In this document: one piece after another, positions 1 to 8,237 of the stretch | Numbering within the stretch: the first letter of the stretch is position 1 | How the letters are laid out: each line of letters starts with the position of its first letter | Assembly: GCF_946221935.1 (NCBI RefSeq) | Contig: NZ_CAMIGN010000019.1 | Location: forward strand, 1 to 38,768 | Origin: an uncultured Corynebacterium sp. | Lineage (GTDB): Bacteria; Actinomycetota; Actinomycetes; Mycobacteriales; Mycobacteriaceae | DNA length: 38,768 bases | Direction: 5' to 3' | Position numbers and translations under genes: made by a program | Notes under the pieces: model-generated | The model's database searches: none | What the model saw: only the letters and a program-made list of their open reading frames with translations | Told to the model about the DNA's origin: nothing

Positions 1-11
1 CCAACAACGAC

Positions 12-54
12 TCAAGGGCCTGACCCCGATGCAATATCGGAATCAGACCCTTGA
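12..54 (-). terminator. Likely metE transcription terminator hairpin
   Basis: Bases 12-30 and 36-54 form a 19-bp stem with a 5-base loop just past the metE stop. Three positions that would be C/A mismatches in plus-strand RNA become G-U wobbles in minus-strand RNA, so the hairpin belongs to the metE transcript. It lacks a clean U-tract, so efficient termination is inferred, not shown. Confidence 0.6.
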
Positions 55-101
55 AGCCCTAACCGCCTAGAATTAAACCAGTCCAACTTTCGGGGGCCAG
101 T

Positions 102-2420
102 TCAGACTCGCTCGCGGGCCTTCTTGGCGGCAGCCACCAGAACCTCCAGGGAGGCGGTGGTTTCTTCCCAACCGCGGGTCTTCAGGCCACAGTCCGGGTT
201 AACCCACAGCAGGGCGGGATCCACGGAGCCCAGGGCAGCGATCAGCAGGTCATCAACCTCCTGCTGCTTCGGCACACGCGGGGAGTGGATATCCCACACG
301 CCTGGGCCAACACCCAGCTCGTAGCCCTCATCCTTCAGAGCGGCCAGAACCTGCATGCCATTGCGTGCGGCCTCGATGGAGGTCACGTCGGCGTCCAGGT
401 TAGAGACCGTGTCGATCAGCTCGTTGAACTCGGAGTAGCACATGTGCGTGTGGATCTGCACCTTGTTCTCCGCGCCAGAGGTAGCCAGGCGGAAGGAGCC
501 CACAGCCCACTCCAGATACTCCGGCTGCTGTTCCTTGCGCAATGGCAGCAGCTCGCGAATAGCGGGCTCGTCCACCTGCACCACGCGGGCGCCAGCGGCA
601 ATCAGGTCAGCAATCTCATCGCGCAGCGCCAGTGCAACCTGGTCGGCGGTCACGCCCAGCGGCTGGTCATCGCGTACGAAGGACCAGGCCAGCATGGTCA
701 CCGGACCGGTCAACATGCCCTTGACTGGCTTGTCGGTCAGGTCAGCTGCCACCTTGTACCAGTCGACAGTCATGGCGTGCGGGCGGGAGACGTCGCCGAA
801 GATGATCGGCGGTCGCACGCAACGGGAGCCGTAGGACTGAACCCATGCGTGCTCGGTGGACAGGTAACCCTCCAGCTGCTCGGAGAAGTACTGCACCATG
901 TCATTGCGCTCTGGCTCGCCGTGCACTAGCACGTCCAAGCCCAGTTCCTCCTGGCGCTTGATTACGTCCGCGACCTCGTCCTTCATGGCCTGGGTGTAGG
1001 CCGCATCATCGATCTCGCCCTTGCGGTGCTTGGCGCGCGCCTGGCGAATCTCGGTGGTCTGCGGGAAGGAACCGATCGTGGTGGTCGGCAGCGGCGGCAG
1101 GTTCAGCTCAGCCTTCTGAGCCTCGCGACGAGCCTTAATGGAATCGCGGCGACGGTCGGCGTCGGTCACAGCATCCTGGCGCTCACGCACGGCGGCATTG
1201 TGCGTCAGGGTGGAGTTTTTGCGGTCTTCGATGGCTTCGCGGGTCTCGGCAAATAGCTGCTCGTCGGCCTCGGTCTGCTCGCCGCGCAGGGTGCGGGACA
1301 GGGCGGCGACCTCGCGGATCTTCTCGGATCCGAAGGCCAACCACTTCTTCACCTCTGCATTCAGGTTCTCTTCGCGCTGCAGCGAGTACGGCACGTGCAG
1401 CAGGGAACAGCTCGTGGAGACAGCCACCGGGCCGCGCTCTTGTAGGCCCTGCAGAGTCTTTAGCGCTGCGTCCAGGTCGGTGCGCCACACGTTGTGTCCA
1501 TCCACTACGCCAGCGGCCAGCAGTTCTTTGCCGGTCCATGCAGGCAGCTCGGCAGCAGCAGCGCCACCTGTCACCAGGTCCACGCCGAAGGCTGCCACAC
1601 CGGAGCCGCTCAGTAGCTCGATGGCTGCGTTGCCGTCACCGAAGTAGGTCTGGATAAGCAGGTTGACGCCCTCATCTCCAGCTCCGGCCACCTCGGCTAG
1701 CTTCTCGTAGCCAGCGCGGGTGCGCTTCAGCAGGTCTTCGTTGGCAGGTGCATCCGCGTAGGCGAAGTCGGTAACCAGGATCGGCTCGTCGAACTGTACC
1801 CACTTCACGCCACGGTCTGCGATGCGCTTGAGCAGGCGGGAGTAGGCGTCAAAAATTTCCTCGAGGTGAGCGAAGGCATCGGAACCGTCGATGGTGCGCG
1901 ACAGAGCCAGGTACGTCAGCGGGCCCACCAGGACGGGGCGGACGGCCTCGCCGGCGCGGGTGACCTGGTCGCGGATATCCTCTAGGAATGCGGAATCGTC
2001 CAGCTCCACGCGGGAATCCTTGGCCAGCTCCGGCACGATGTAGTGGTAGTTCGTGTCGAACCACTTCGTCATTGCGGAGGCCGGCAGGTCCTTGGTTCCG
2101 CGGGCGGCGGCGAAGTAGCGGTCGATGAAGCGCGGCAGGCCATCGTTATCGTGATCCGCGATGTCAGCGACGCGCTCGGGTAGCAGCCCCAGCAAAGCGG
2201 TGGTGTCGAGTACCGCGTCGTAGAAGGAGCGGCCAGAGAAGGCTGCGGAATCCAAGCCGGCGGCGAGCAGCTCGTCGGTGTAGTCGTTAACCAGGCGTGT
2301 TGCGGTGTTGGCCAGGTTGCGTCCGGTGGAGTTATCGCGCCAGTAGCCCTCCAGAGCCTTCTTGAGCTCGCGGTCAGGTCCGATGCGCGGAACCCCGGCG
2401 ACGGTTGCGTTGAAAGTCAT
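102..2420 (-). CDS. metE: Cobalamin-independent methionine synthase
   Basis: 5-methyltetrahydropteroyltri-L-glutamate--homocysteine methyltransferase, the B12-free last step of methionine synthesis in the cytoplasm. At 772 residues it has the usual two-barrel MetE length. The C-terminal barrel carries the zinc ligands of the family: HTHMC (His659, Cys661) and NPDCG (Cys744), with the VDEPAI strand between the conserved blocks; TTTIGSFPQT marks the start of this barrel. The ATG at 2420 is preceded by AGGA about seven bases upstream. It is transcribed alone, divergently from an ECF transporter operon, from a promoter whose spacer contains a McbR-type palindrome, so repression under sulfur/methionine sufficiency is likely. 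The leader of about 155 bases is GC-rich and foldable. Identification is secure. Confidence 0.97.
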   Translation of the reverse strand: MTFNATVAGVPRIGPDRELKKALEGYWRDNSTGRNLANTATRLVNDYTDELLAAGLDSAAFSGRSFYDAVLDTTALLGLLPERVADIADHDNDGLPRFIDRYFAAARGTKDLPASAMTKWFDTNYHYIVPELAKDSRVELDDSAFLEDIRDQVTRAGEAVRPVLVGPLTYLALSRTIDGSDAFAHLEEIFDAYSRLLKRIADRGVKWVQFDEPILVTDFAYADAPANEDLLKRTRAGYEKLAEVAGAGDEGVNLLIQTYFGDGNAAIELLSGSGVAAFGVDLVTGGAAAAELPAWTGKELLAAGVVDGHNVWRTDLDAALKTLQGLQERGPVAVSTSCSLLHVPYSLQREENLNAEVKKWLAFGSEKIREVAALSRTLRGEQTEADEQLFAETREAIEDRKNSTLTHNAAVRERQDAVTDADRRRDSIKARREAQKAELNLPPLPTTTIGSFPQTTEIRQARAKHRKGEIDDAAYTQAMKDEVADVIKRQEELGLDVLVHGEPERNDMVQYFSEQLEGYLSTEHAWVQSYGSRCVRPPIIFGDVSRPHAMTVDWYKVAADLTDKPVKGMLTGPVTMLAWSFVRDDQPLGVTADQVALALRDEIADLIAAGARVVQVDEPAIRELLPLRKEQQPEYLEWAVGSFRLATSGAENKVQIHTHMCYSEFNELIDTVSNLDADVTSIEAARNGMQVLAALKDEGYELGVGPGVWDIHSPRVPKQQEVDDLLIAALGSVDPALLWVNPDCGLKTRGWEETTASLEVLVAAAKKARERV

Positions 2421-2580
2421 GATGTTTCCTGTCTTTCTTTGTTTAATTGATCTGCGTCAAGGCTCGTTTGGGAGCCTTTGCCGTTCTGCGGTTCCCGCGC
2501 GCTATGCCTTTCCCGGGGCTCCAGAAGGCACGCTTCGCGGCGGGGCGGAACTGCCTCCGCCATGCGCGGGTCGCTTGCTA
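2421..2580 (-). promoter_or_regulatory. Long GC-rich, foldable metE leader
   Basis: This is the expected 5' untranslated region of metE if transcription starts near 2578. On the minus strand it can form GGCGGA/TCCGCC (loop GGCAGT), a TGCCTT/AAGGCA hairpin flanked by GCG/CGC pairs, and a longer GGAGCC/GGCTCC pairing. I do not recognise a SAM-I, SAM-IV, SAH or cobalamin riboswitch core in it. It may simply be a structured leader. Confidence 0.35.
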
Positions 2581-2584
2581 AACC

Positions 2585-2613
2585 ATTTAAGAATAGACAG
2601 CTTGGTCTGTCAA
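2585..2613 (-). promoter_or_regulatory. metE promoter with McbR-type operator in the spacer
   Basis: On the minus strand TTGACA (2608-2613) and TTAAAT (2585-2590) are separated by exactly 17 bases. The spacer holds TAGAC-N6-GTCTG (2594-2609), one mismatch from the C. glutamicum McbR consensus TAGAC-N6-GTCTA; a second perfect arm pair GACAG-N6-CTGTC (2596-2611) overlaps it. Repression of metE by an McbR-like TetR regulator, whose known effector is S-adenosylhomocysteine, is inferred from the site. Confidence 0.75.
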
Positions 2614-2829
2614 CTAAGTCACTTAATTTGGCTGCTTGTGGCCCCGGTTTCACACCCGTTTTCCCTGCCCCTGATGCCGCCAAAATGGCTGCGATTTGTG
2701 CAATCCGCACCGATTCTGTAAGCATTAAACAAACATTAAAACCACTGGCCACGCGGTCGAAACGTCGAGGTGACATAGACGTTACGCTTAGTCGCGCGCT
2801 GGCCCCTGCGAAAAATGAGGACCCACCCC
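2614..2829 (+). other. Upstream region of the ECF operon, no assigned promoter
   Basis: About 215 bases between the metE promoter and the ECF operon. I see two CATTAAA copies near 2721-2738 and a TACGCT that could serve as a -10 near 2783, but no convincing -35 partner and no second good McbR-type palindrome. GAGGA at 2817-2821 is the ribosome binding site of the next gene. Confidence 0.3.
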
Positions 2830-3597
2830 ATGCGCCCCCTGTCACAAAAAGCCACCTATGGACTGCTCGGTCTATCCGCAATCATCATCGTCGCCACCTG
2901 GCTGACCCTCGTCATCTGGCAGCCTTCCGACTCGACATATGAGTCCCTCGCCGACTCCAAAAGCTCCACCATTGCCCTCGTCGGTTTCGTTGTCCCCGCC
3001 ATCCTGGCGCTTATTGCCGTAATCCCGCGCCTGCCCGTGCGCACCCTTGCGCTCCTGCCGGTCGCATTGGCAATCAATGTCGTGCTTGGCCACATTATCG
3101 GCAACATGGGTCTGCCTTTGCCGCTGTACCTGGATTCCATCGGCACAGTGCTGGTCGGCGCCCTGGCTGGCCCTTGGGCGGGGTTGGTCACCGGCGTGCT
3201 CTCCGCGCTGGTGTGGGGAACCTTCAACCCGACCGTCGTTGGCTTCGCAGCGGCCTACGCCTTCGTCGGCGTATGCGCGGGACTGCTTGGCAAGTGGTGG
3301 GCAGGCGCATATTGGAAGATCGCCCTGTCCGGCTTGCTCATCGGCTTCCTAACAGCCCTGCTTTCCGCCCCGATCGCCTCCTTCATCTTCGGTGGCACCG
3401 CCGGTACGGGCACGGGTCTGCTTGTGACTGCCTACCGTTCCCTGGGCTTCGATCCGATGACCGCCGTATTCTTGCAGTCGTGGACTTCCGATCCAATCGA
3501 TAAGTTCATTGTGTTTAGCGTGATCTACCTGGTCATTCGCGCATTGCCACAGCGCACGCGCCGAACCTTTGCACCGACGTCCGACAAGGCTGCATGA
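2830..3597 (+). CDS. ECF transporter S component (substrate unknown)
   Basis: A 255-residue membrane protein with about six hydrophobic segments, the first at roughly residues 10-30. The stretch around LYLDSIGTVLVGALAGPW, followed by a second small-residue-rich helix, is typical of one large group of energy-coupling-factor substrate-binding subunits. The ATG at 2830 is chosen over the upstream in-frame ATG at 2815 because GAGGA at 2817-2821 gives eight bases of spacing to 2830 and overlaps 2815. It overlaps the EcfT gene by four bases (ATGA), followed by a fused ATPase, so a complete dedicated transporter is encoded. The neighbour metE suggests a methionine-related substrate, as proposed for MtsT-type ECF systems, but the sequence alone does not settle this; a vitamin precursor is equally possible. 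Confidence 0.75.
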   Translation: MRPLSQKATYGLLGLSAIIIVATWLTLVIWQPSDSTYESLADSKSSTIALVGFVVPAILALIAVIPRLPVRTLALLPVALAINVVLGHIIGNMGLPLPLYLDSIGTVLVGALAGPWAGLVTGVLSALVWGTFNPTVVGFAAAYAFVGVCAGLLGKWWAGAYWKIALSGLLIGFLTALLSAPIASFIFGGTAGTGTGLLVTAYRSLGFDPMTAVFLQSWTSDPIDKFIVFSVIYLVIRALPQRTRRTFAPTSDKAA

Positions 3598-4274
3598 ATC
3601 CACTGACATACCTCACCCTCGCTATAAGCGGGGTGATTTTCGTCCTCGTCGCCGATAGCCTCACCGTGTCCGCTATCGCGTGGGTCTTGTGCGCCGTTAT
3701 GGCCCTTTTCTTCTCGACGCCCCGTCGTCCCTTTCTCGCAGCCAACCTCTTAGGCCTACCGGCTTTCCTGGGCTTCGGATTGATGTACGCACCCTTCGGA
3801 CAGGAAACCGGATGGTGGATCCTCACCCGCGATGGTGTGCAGATCGCCCTGTCCCTGGGCAGTCGCTTCCTTGCCGCTACCACGATCGGCCTGACTATCG
3901 GAAGCTTCGTTAACCTAGACCGACTCATGCGCACTGTGCAGCCGCGCCTGCCTGCCAAATTGGTCTATGTCATCGGCGCCACAGCCCGACTACTGCCGCT
4001 GGCCAGAGCCCGCTGGCAGACCATCCAGCAGGTTCGCGCCTCCCGCGGAGTGGATGTGTCCACCCTGGGTGCGAAGTGCCGCATGATCCTCCCACTGATC
4101 GTCGGCATGGTCGACGATGCCGCCACCCGCGCCCGCCCGCTACAGCGCACCGGAATTGGTGAACCCGGGCCGCGTACCGTGCTTCGCCCCGTCGCAGATA
4201 CGGCTTTGGATTGGACCGTCCGCCTGCTGGCCATCGCAGCCCTAGTGGTGGGATGCTGGTGGGTAGTGCACTAA
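3594..4274 (+). CDS. ECF transporter transmembrane component (EcfT)
   Basis: A 226-residue EcfT-family coupling protein with four to five membrane segments (residues about 8-25, 28-45, 50-70, 88-105 and 208-225). The cytoplasmic coupling region between the central and last segments holds the first signature ASRG (149-152) and a degenerate second signature RARPLQRTG (179-187), where the family usually has A-R-G. These short helices dock into the two ATPase domains. Start and stop overlap with the S component as ATGA, indicating translational coupling. The ATPase gene follows after 47 bases. Family assignment is good; substrate depends on the S component. Confidence 0.8.
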   Translation: MNPLTYLTLAISGVIFVLVADSLTVSAIAWVLCAVMALFFSTPRRPFLAANLLGLPAFLGFGLMYAPFGQETGWWILTRDGVQIALSLGSRFLAATTIGLTIGSFVNLDRLMRTVQPRLPAKLVYVIGATARLLPLARARWQTIQQVRASRGVDVSTLGAKCRMILPLIVGMVDDAATRARPLQRTGIGEPGPRTVLRPVADTALDWTVRLLAIAALVVGCWWVVH

Positions 4275-4321
4275 AGAAGCACGAGCACTAGCAAACGACC
4301 AGAAAGACCTTTGCGCGAACC

Positions 4322-5485
4322 ATGCCTTTGACTACGTACATCTGGGGGGATAGTGGCGTCGGACTATCCGAACATGCCTGGTCGTACGCAGAAAAGACGG
4401 GTGCGGCGTGGGTCGGCAACGAGGCCAGCGCGCACATTTCCCTGCTGCGCAATACGGTCGCTGAAGAGCTCGCTTTTCCCATGGAGCAGCGCGGTGTAGA
4501 GCAGGCGGAGATGCAAGCTCGGGTAGATGCAGCCCTGCGGCTGTGGGGCTTGGAAGCGCAGGCAGAGCAGAACCCCGCCACCCTGTCGACAGGTCAAACC
4601 CGGCGCGTGGCCATTGCCGCGGCACTGCTCGCACGCCCCGATGCGTTGGTGCTCGATTGTCCTTTGGATGGGCTGGATGTCTCCGCCGTCGAGACCCTGC
4701 GTAGCACCCTTGCGGACTTCTCAGGGCCCGTGACCGTTTATGATCGCGCAGGTTCACCCTTAAGCGATGACGCCCCTACGCACCAACGCCTGAACGCCGA
4801 TGGCACCCTGACACGCGCCACCGCTCCGCAGCCTGCAGCCGGTGTGGTGGCTATGCAGACTGCTGCGCAGGAAGACGCAGGGACGGCCTTGCTGGCGCGG
4901 AATGTGGTTTTCCGCCGAGGTGGCGTTGGCCCCATAAACCTGGATGTTCCCGCAGGACGCGTGGTGCACCTGGCTGGGCGGAACGGATGTGGAAAAACGA
5001 CCCTGTTCCTCGGTGCCCTGGGACTATTGAAGTACCGCGGAACCCTACGTGCCGAGGGGCTTAAGGGCTGGGCGCCCACGCAGATGGATCAGGCCGTGAC
5101 ATGCCGCACCGTGGTTGACGAATTGGCTGTGGGTGCGGGGGAAGAGCTTGCTGCCGCAGTCATTGACTTCGCAGGGCTGGGGCCGTGGGCAGGCACGCAC
5201 CCGCTCGATGTGCCGGCAGCGAAAAGGCGGATCGTGCTTGTCGCAGCGGCGATGGTGCGCGGAGCTGATCTGGTGATGCTGGACGAACCCACCGTGGGGC
5301 TGGACGCGCCGGGCTATCGCGAACTAGCGGAGCTGATGCACCGCTATACAGCGGGGGAATATGCGCAACTCATTGGGGCAGATACGCCGGTGGCACCGAC
5401 GGTGCTGTGGACATGCCATGACGCACGCTTCGCAGAGCACGTGAGCGATGTGCGCATAGATATGCGCACAGATATGGTCGGCTAG
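4322..5485 (+). CDS. Fused double ECF ATPase with one degenerate ATP site
   Basis: Two ABC nucleotide-binding domains in one 387-residue chain, energising the ECF transporter encoded just upstream. Domain 1 (about 1-165) has a broken Walker A, GDSGVGLS (9-16, Leu15 for Lys), a good signature LSTGQ (88-92), Walker B followed by Cys113 instead of the catalytic Glu, and no switch His (YDRAG near 140). Domain 2 (about 190-380) has a canonical Walker A GRNGCGKTT (219-227), Walker B MLDEP (319-323) and switch His in WTCHD, but its signature is DVPAA (296-300) instead of LSGGQ. The canonical composite site therefore pairs domain 2 Walker motifs with domain 1 signature; the other site lacks every catalytic residue. 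The ribosome binding site is weak. Confidence 0.85.
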   Translation: MPLTTYIWGDSGVGLSEHAWSYAEKTGAAWVGNEASAHISLLRNTVAEELAFPMEQRGVEQAEMQARVDAALRLWGLEAQAEQNPATLSTGQTRRVAIAAALLARPDALVLDCPLDGLDVSAVETLRSTLADFSGPVTVYDRAGSPLSDDAPTHQRLNADGTLTRATAPQPAAGVVAMQTAAQEDAGTALLARNVVFRRGGVGPINLDVPAGRVVHLAGRNGCGKTTLFLGALGLLKYRGTLRAEGLKGWAPTQMDQAVTCRTVVDELAVGAGEELAAAVIDFAGLGPWAGTHPLDVPAAKRRIVLVAAAMVRGADLVMLDEPTVGLDAPGYRELAELMHRYTAGEYAQLIGADTPVAPTVLWTCHDARFAEHVSDVRIDMRTDMVG

Positions 5486-5501
5486 TTAAAAACACGTCCA
5501 G

Positions 5502-5936
5502 CTAGTTGGTGATCTCGATGGAATCGCCGTTGCGCTCGACCTTCTTAGCCGGGCTCATCGGATCGCGCGAAGGACCCTCCACGACATCTCCGGTGGCGAC
5601 ATCGAACTTGGACATGTGCTTGGGGCACACTGCCACAGTGATGTCCCCGGACTTCTCAATGGAGTCGATGGTGCCGCCAGCATGTGGGCAGGTAGTGGAG
5701 AACGCCTTGTACTCGTTCTCGCCGGGGCGGGAGAGTACCCAACCATCCAGAATCGTGGAGCCTCCGACCTCCAGATCCGCGGCATCGGCCTTCGCTACGA
5801 CCTCTTCACTGGCGCAAGCCGCCAGCAGTGCGCCGGAGGCTGTAGCGGCGGTGGCAACGGCCACGCCGCGCAGGAAAGAACGGCGGGAACAGGGCAGGGG
5901 GTTGTGAGCTTGAGAGTCACGCTGCGTTTTGCTCAT
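5502..5936 (-). CDS. Tat-exported Rieske [2Fe-2S] lipoprotein
   Basis: A 144-residue protein with a twin-arginine signal (RRSFLRG, Arg18-Arg19), a hydrophobic h-region and a lipobox ending at Cys41 (LLAAC), so it should be exported folded and anchored to the outer face of the membrane. The Rieske cluster motifs are CPHAGG (Cys83, His85) and CPKHMSKFD (Cys104, His107). There is no oxygenase or cytochrome partner alongside, so its redox partner is unknown. The ATG at 5936 is chosen over longer frames because GGAAGGA lies eight bases upstream and the Tat signal follows directly. It converges on the ECF ATPase gene with a 16-base gap and diverges from purT. Confidence 0.88.
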   Translation of the reverse strand: MSKTQRDSQAHNPLPCSRRSFLRGVAVATAATASGALLAACASEEVVAKADAADLEVGGSTILDGWVLSRPGENEYKAFSTTCPHAGGTIDSIEKSGDITVAVCPKHMSKFDVATGDVVEGPSRDPMSPAKKVERNGDSIEITN

Positions 5937-5988
5937 AGTTTTGATCCTTCCATCAGGTTGAGCGTCCGACAAGCCTGTGCGACGAGGC

Positions 5989-6015
5989 GGGGTAGGGCAG
6001 GCCGGACGGGGCGGG
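5989..6015 (+). other. G-rich tract between Rieske gene and purT
   Basis: Runs of 4, 3, 4 and 3 guanines on the plus strand with loops of 2, 10 and 1 bases lie in the 119-base divergent spacer. This meets a relaxed G-quadruplex pattern. Whether it folds or affects either gene is unknown. Confidence 0.3.
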
Positions 6016-6055
6016 TGGCAGCGTAAATATACGGGCATAAGTAAGGTGAGTGAAT

Positions 6056-7291
6056 ATGTACACACCCGAGGCAATTGGTACCCCACTGACTCCCTCCTCT
6101 CTGAAAGTCCTGCTGCTTGGCGCCAGCGAGCTGGGGAGGGAACTCGCCGTCGCCCTGCAGCGCTTGGGCGTAGAGGTACACGCTGCGGACCGATACGCCG
6201 GTGCTCCCGCGCACCACGTGGCCAACAAGGCACACGTTATGGACATCTACGACGGGGAATCGATCAGGCAGCTAGTACGCGAAGTCGCCCCGCAGTTCAT
6301 CGTCCCGGACGTGGAGTTCATCCCCGCAGACGTACTGCAGGAAATCGAAGCCGAGGGTGTGGCCTCCGTCGTACCGACCGCCCTCGCCAACAGGCTGACC
6401 ATGAACCGTGAGGGCATCCGCACCTTCGCCCACGACAAACTGGGTCTGCCGAATAGCGCCTTCCGTTTTGCCTCCACCGCCGATGAACTAGCTCGCGCCG
6501 CCGAGGAGATCGGCTACCCATGTGTGGTCAAGCCCGTCATGGGGCATTCCGGCGCAGGTCAGAGCTATGTCGGCGGAGTTGATGAGCTCGAAGCCGCCTG
6601 GAACGAGGCCATCAAAAATTCCCGCACAAACGTGCAGCGCGTCATGGTGGAGCAGTACATTCCTTTCGACTACGAGGTCACCATCCTCGCCGTGCGCTCC
6701 ATCGATCCCGCCACAGGCCGGGAGGCCACCTGGTTCTGCGAACCCATCGGCCACCGCCAGGATCGCGGCGACTATGTGGAATCCTGGCAGCCCGCGTACA
6801 TGTCCGAAGATGCCTTGGACACCGCACGCAGTATCGCCGCCCGTATCGCCACCGCCTTGGGCGGGCGTGGCGTGTTCGGCGTAGAGCTATTCGTCAAGGG
6901 CAATGACGTCTACTTCTCCGAAGTAAGCCCCCGCCCGCACGATACGGGCATGGTTACGCTTGGCACCCAGCGGTTCTCAGAGTTCGACTTGCACGCACGC
7001 GCCATTCTTGGGTTGCCGATTGATACCACGCTGATTTCCCCGGGGGCTTCCGCGGTAATCCGCTGTGCCGAACGGTACGACGGCGATATCGAATATGTGG
7101 GCGTCGAGAAGGCAATGGCAGTGGAGGAAACTAACGTTTACCTCTTCGGCAAACCCCGGGCGCTGACGCGGCGGCGAATGGGAGTGGCAGTGACCACTGC
7201 AGAAAGCATTGACGAGGCGCGCCAGCGGGCGGAGGAAGCTGCGGGGTACGTCACGGTGCGGCCGACGGTTTTCGCAGAACAGGGGCAGTAG
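6056..7291 (+). CDS. purT: Formate-dependent GAR transformylase
   Basis: Phosphoribosylglycinamide formyltransferase 2, an ATP-grasp enzyme that formylates GAR using formate and ATP in purine synthesis, independent of folate. The 411-residue chain has the order of the family: N-terminal nucleotide-binding domain (LLLGASELGRELA near 19-31), central ATP-grasp domain with CVVKPVMGHSGAGQS near residue 160, and the C-terminal EVSPRPHDTGMVT block that binds the acyl-phosphate region. The ATG at 6056 is preferred over an in-frame GTG at 6050 because AAGGTGAG (6043-6050) has proper spacing only to the ATG. trhO follows after 16 bases but has its own -10 box. Confidence 0.95.
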   Translation: MYTPEAIGTPLTPSSLKVLLLGASELGRELAVALQRLGVEVHAADRYAGAPAHHVANKAHVMDIYDGESIRQLVREVAPQFIVPDVEFIPADVLQEIEAEGVASVVPTALANRLTMNREGIRTFAHDKLGLPNSAFRFASTADELARAAEEIGYPCVVKPVMGHSGAGQSYVGGVDELEAAWNEAIKNSRTNVQRVMVEQYIPFDYEVTILAVRSIDPATGREATWFCEPIGHRQDRGDYVESWQPAYMSEDALDTARSIAARIATALGGRGVFGVELFVKGNDVYFSEVSPRPHDTGMVTLGTQRFSEFDLHARAILGLPIDTTLISPGASAVIRCAERYDGDIEYVGVEKAMAVEETNVYLFGKPRALTRRRMGVAVTTAESIDEARQRAEEAAGYVTVRPTVFAEQGQ

Positions 7292-7294
7292 TCC

Positions 7295-7300
7295 TAAACT
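7295..7300 (+). promoter_or_regulatory. -10 box for leaderless trhO
   Basis: TAAACT matches the corynebacterial TAnAnT -10 pattern and ends seven bases before the trhO ATG, so the transcript would start at or next to the start codon. No usable ribosome binding site is present between them. Confidence 0.45.
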
Positions 7301-7307
7301 TCGGGGT

Positions 7308-8237
7308 ATGGGACATAGCGCAACCGACCTCAATGAAACCCGCATTCTGCTGTACTACTGCTTCACCCCGATCGACGACCCGACCGCGGTGATGCTGTGG
7401 CAACGTGCGCTGTGCGAGCAGTTGGAACTGAAGGGGCGCATCCTCATCAGCAAGCACGGCATCAATGGCACCGTCGGCGGATCGCTGGCTAGCTGCAAGC
7501 AGTATGTGCGGCGCACCCGCGAATTCCCAGGCTTCAAGAAGATGGAGTTCAAGTGGTCCTCTGGTTCAGCCGACGATTTCCCGCGCCTGTCCGTGAAGGT
7601 GCGCGATGAGATTGTGGCCTTCGGTGCCCCGGATGAGTTGAAGGTGGATGAAAACGGCGTGATCGGTGGTGGCGTGCACCTGAAGCCGGAGGAAGTCAAC
7701 GACCTGGTGGAAAAGCGCGGTGACGAGGTGGTTTTCTTCGACGGGCGCAATGCCATGGAGGCGGAGATTGGCAAGTTTAAGAATGCGGTGGTGCCCGATG
7801 TGCGCACTACCCACGACTTCATCGGCGAGATTGAATCTGGCAAATACGACCATCTGAAGGACAAGCCTGTCGTCACGTACTGCACCGGCGGCATCCGCTG
7901 CGAAATCCTCAGCTCGCTGATGAAGAACCGCGGGTTCGAGGAGGTTTATCAGATCGACGGTGGCATCGTCCGCTATGGGGAAAAGTACGGTGACCAGGGT
8001 CTATGGGAGGGTTCCCTGTATGTCTTCGACGGGCGTATGCACATGGAATTTAGTGATGACGCCGCTACGCTGGGCCGCTGCCGAGCGTGTGGTCACGCGA
8101 CCAACGATTTCCATAACTGTGTGAATGAGCAGTGCCGCGAGCAGATTCTGCTGTGTGATAGCTGCGCTGCGGACCCGGAGAGTGCTACCTGCGGGCGTAA
8201 GGAATGTGCCGAGGTAGCGGCGGAGATGGCGGGCTAG
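7308..8237 (+). CDS. trhO: tRNA uridine(34) hydroxylase (rhodanese-type)
   Basis: A 309-residue protein of the YceA/TrhO family, which hydroxylates U34 of certain tRNAs to ho5U, a precursor of wobble modifications. It has an N-terminal acylphosphatase-like domain (LLYYCFTPIDDP onward), a central rhodanese domain with the active loop CTGGIRCE (Cys192, Cys198), and the Cys-rich C-terminal tail of the family (CRACG, CDSC, CGRKEC), likely metal-binding. The ATG at 7308 is chosen because it begins the conserved core and lies seven bases after a TAnAnT -10 box; an upstream in-frame start would overlap purT. Its last four bases overlap the 3' end of the convergent GNAT gene. Confidence 0.9.
   Translation: MGHSATDLNETRILLYYCFTPIDDPTAVMLWQRALCEQLELKGRILISKHGINGTVGGSLASCKQYVRRTREFPGFKKMEFKWSSGSADDFPRLSVKVRDEIVAFGAPDELKVDENGVIGGGVHLKPEEVNDLVEKRGDEVVFFDGRNAMEAEIGKFKNAVVPDVRTTHDFIGEIESGKYDHLKDKPVVTYCTGGIRCEILSSLMKNRGFEEVYQIDGGIVRYGEKYGDQGLWEGSLYVFDGRMHMEFSDDAATLGRCRACGHATNDFHNCVNEQCREQILLCDSCAADPESATCGRKECAEVAAEMAG

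Noticed and set aside
2421..2580. A SAM or cobalamin riboswitch before metE
   Set aside because: The region folds, but I could not find the conserved core of SAM-I, SAM-IV, SAH or B12 riboswitches, so only a structured leader is reported.
2774..2794. TAGAC at 2775 followed by TAGTC, considered as a second McbR-type site before the ECF operon
   Set aside because: The second arm is not GTCTA and the spacing is wrong; not an inverted repeat of the needed form.
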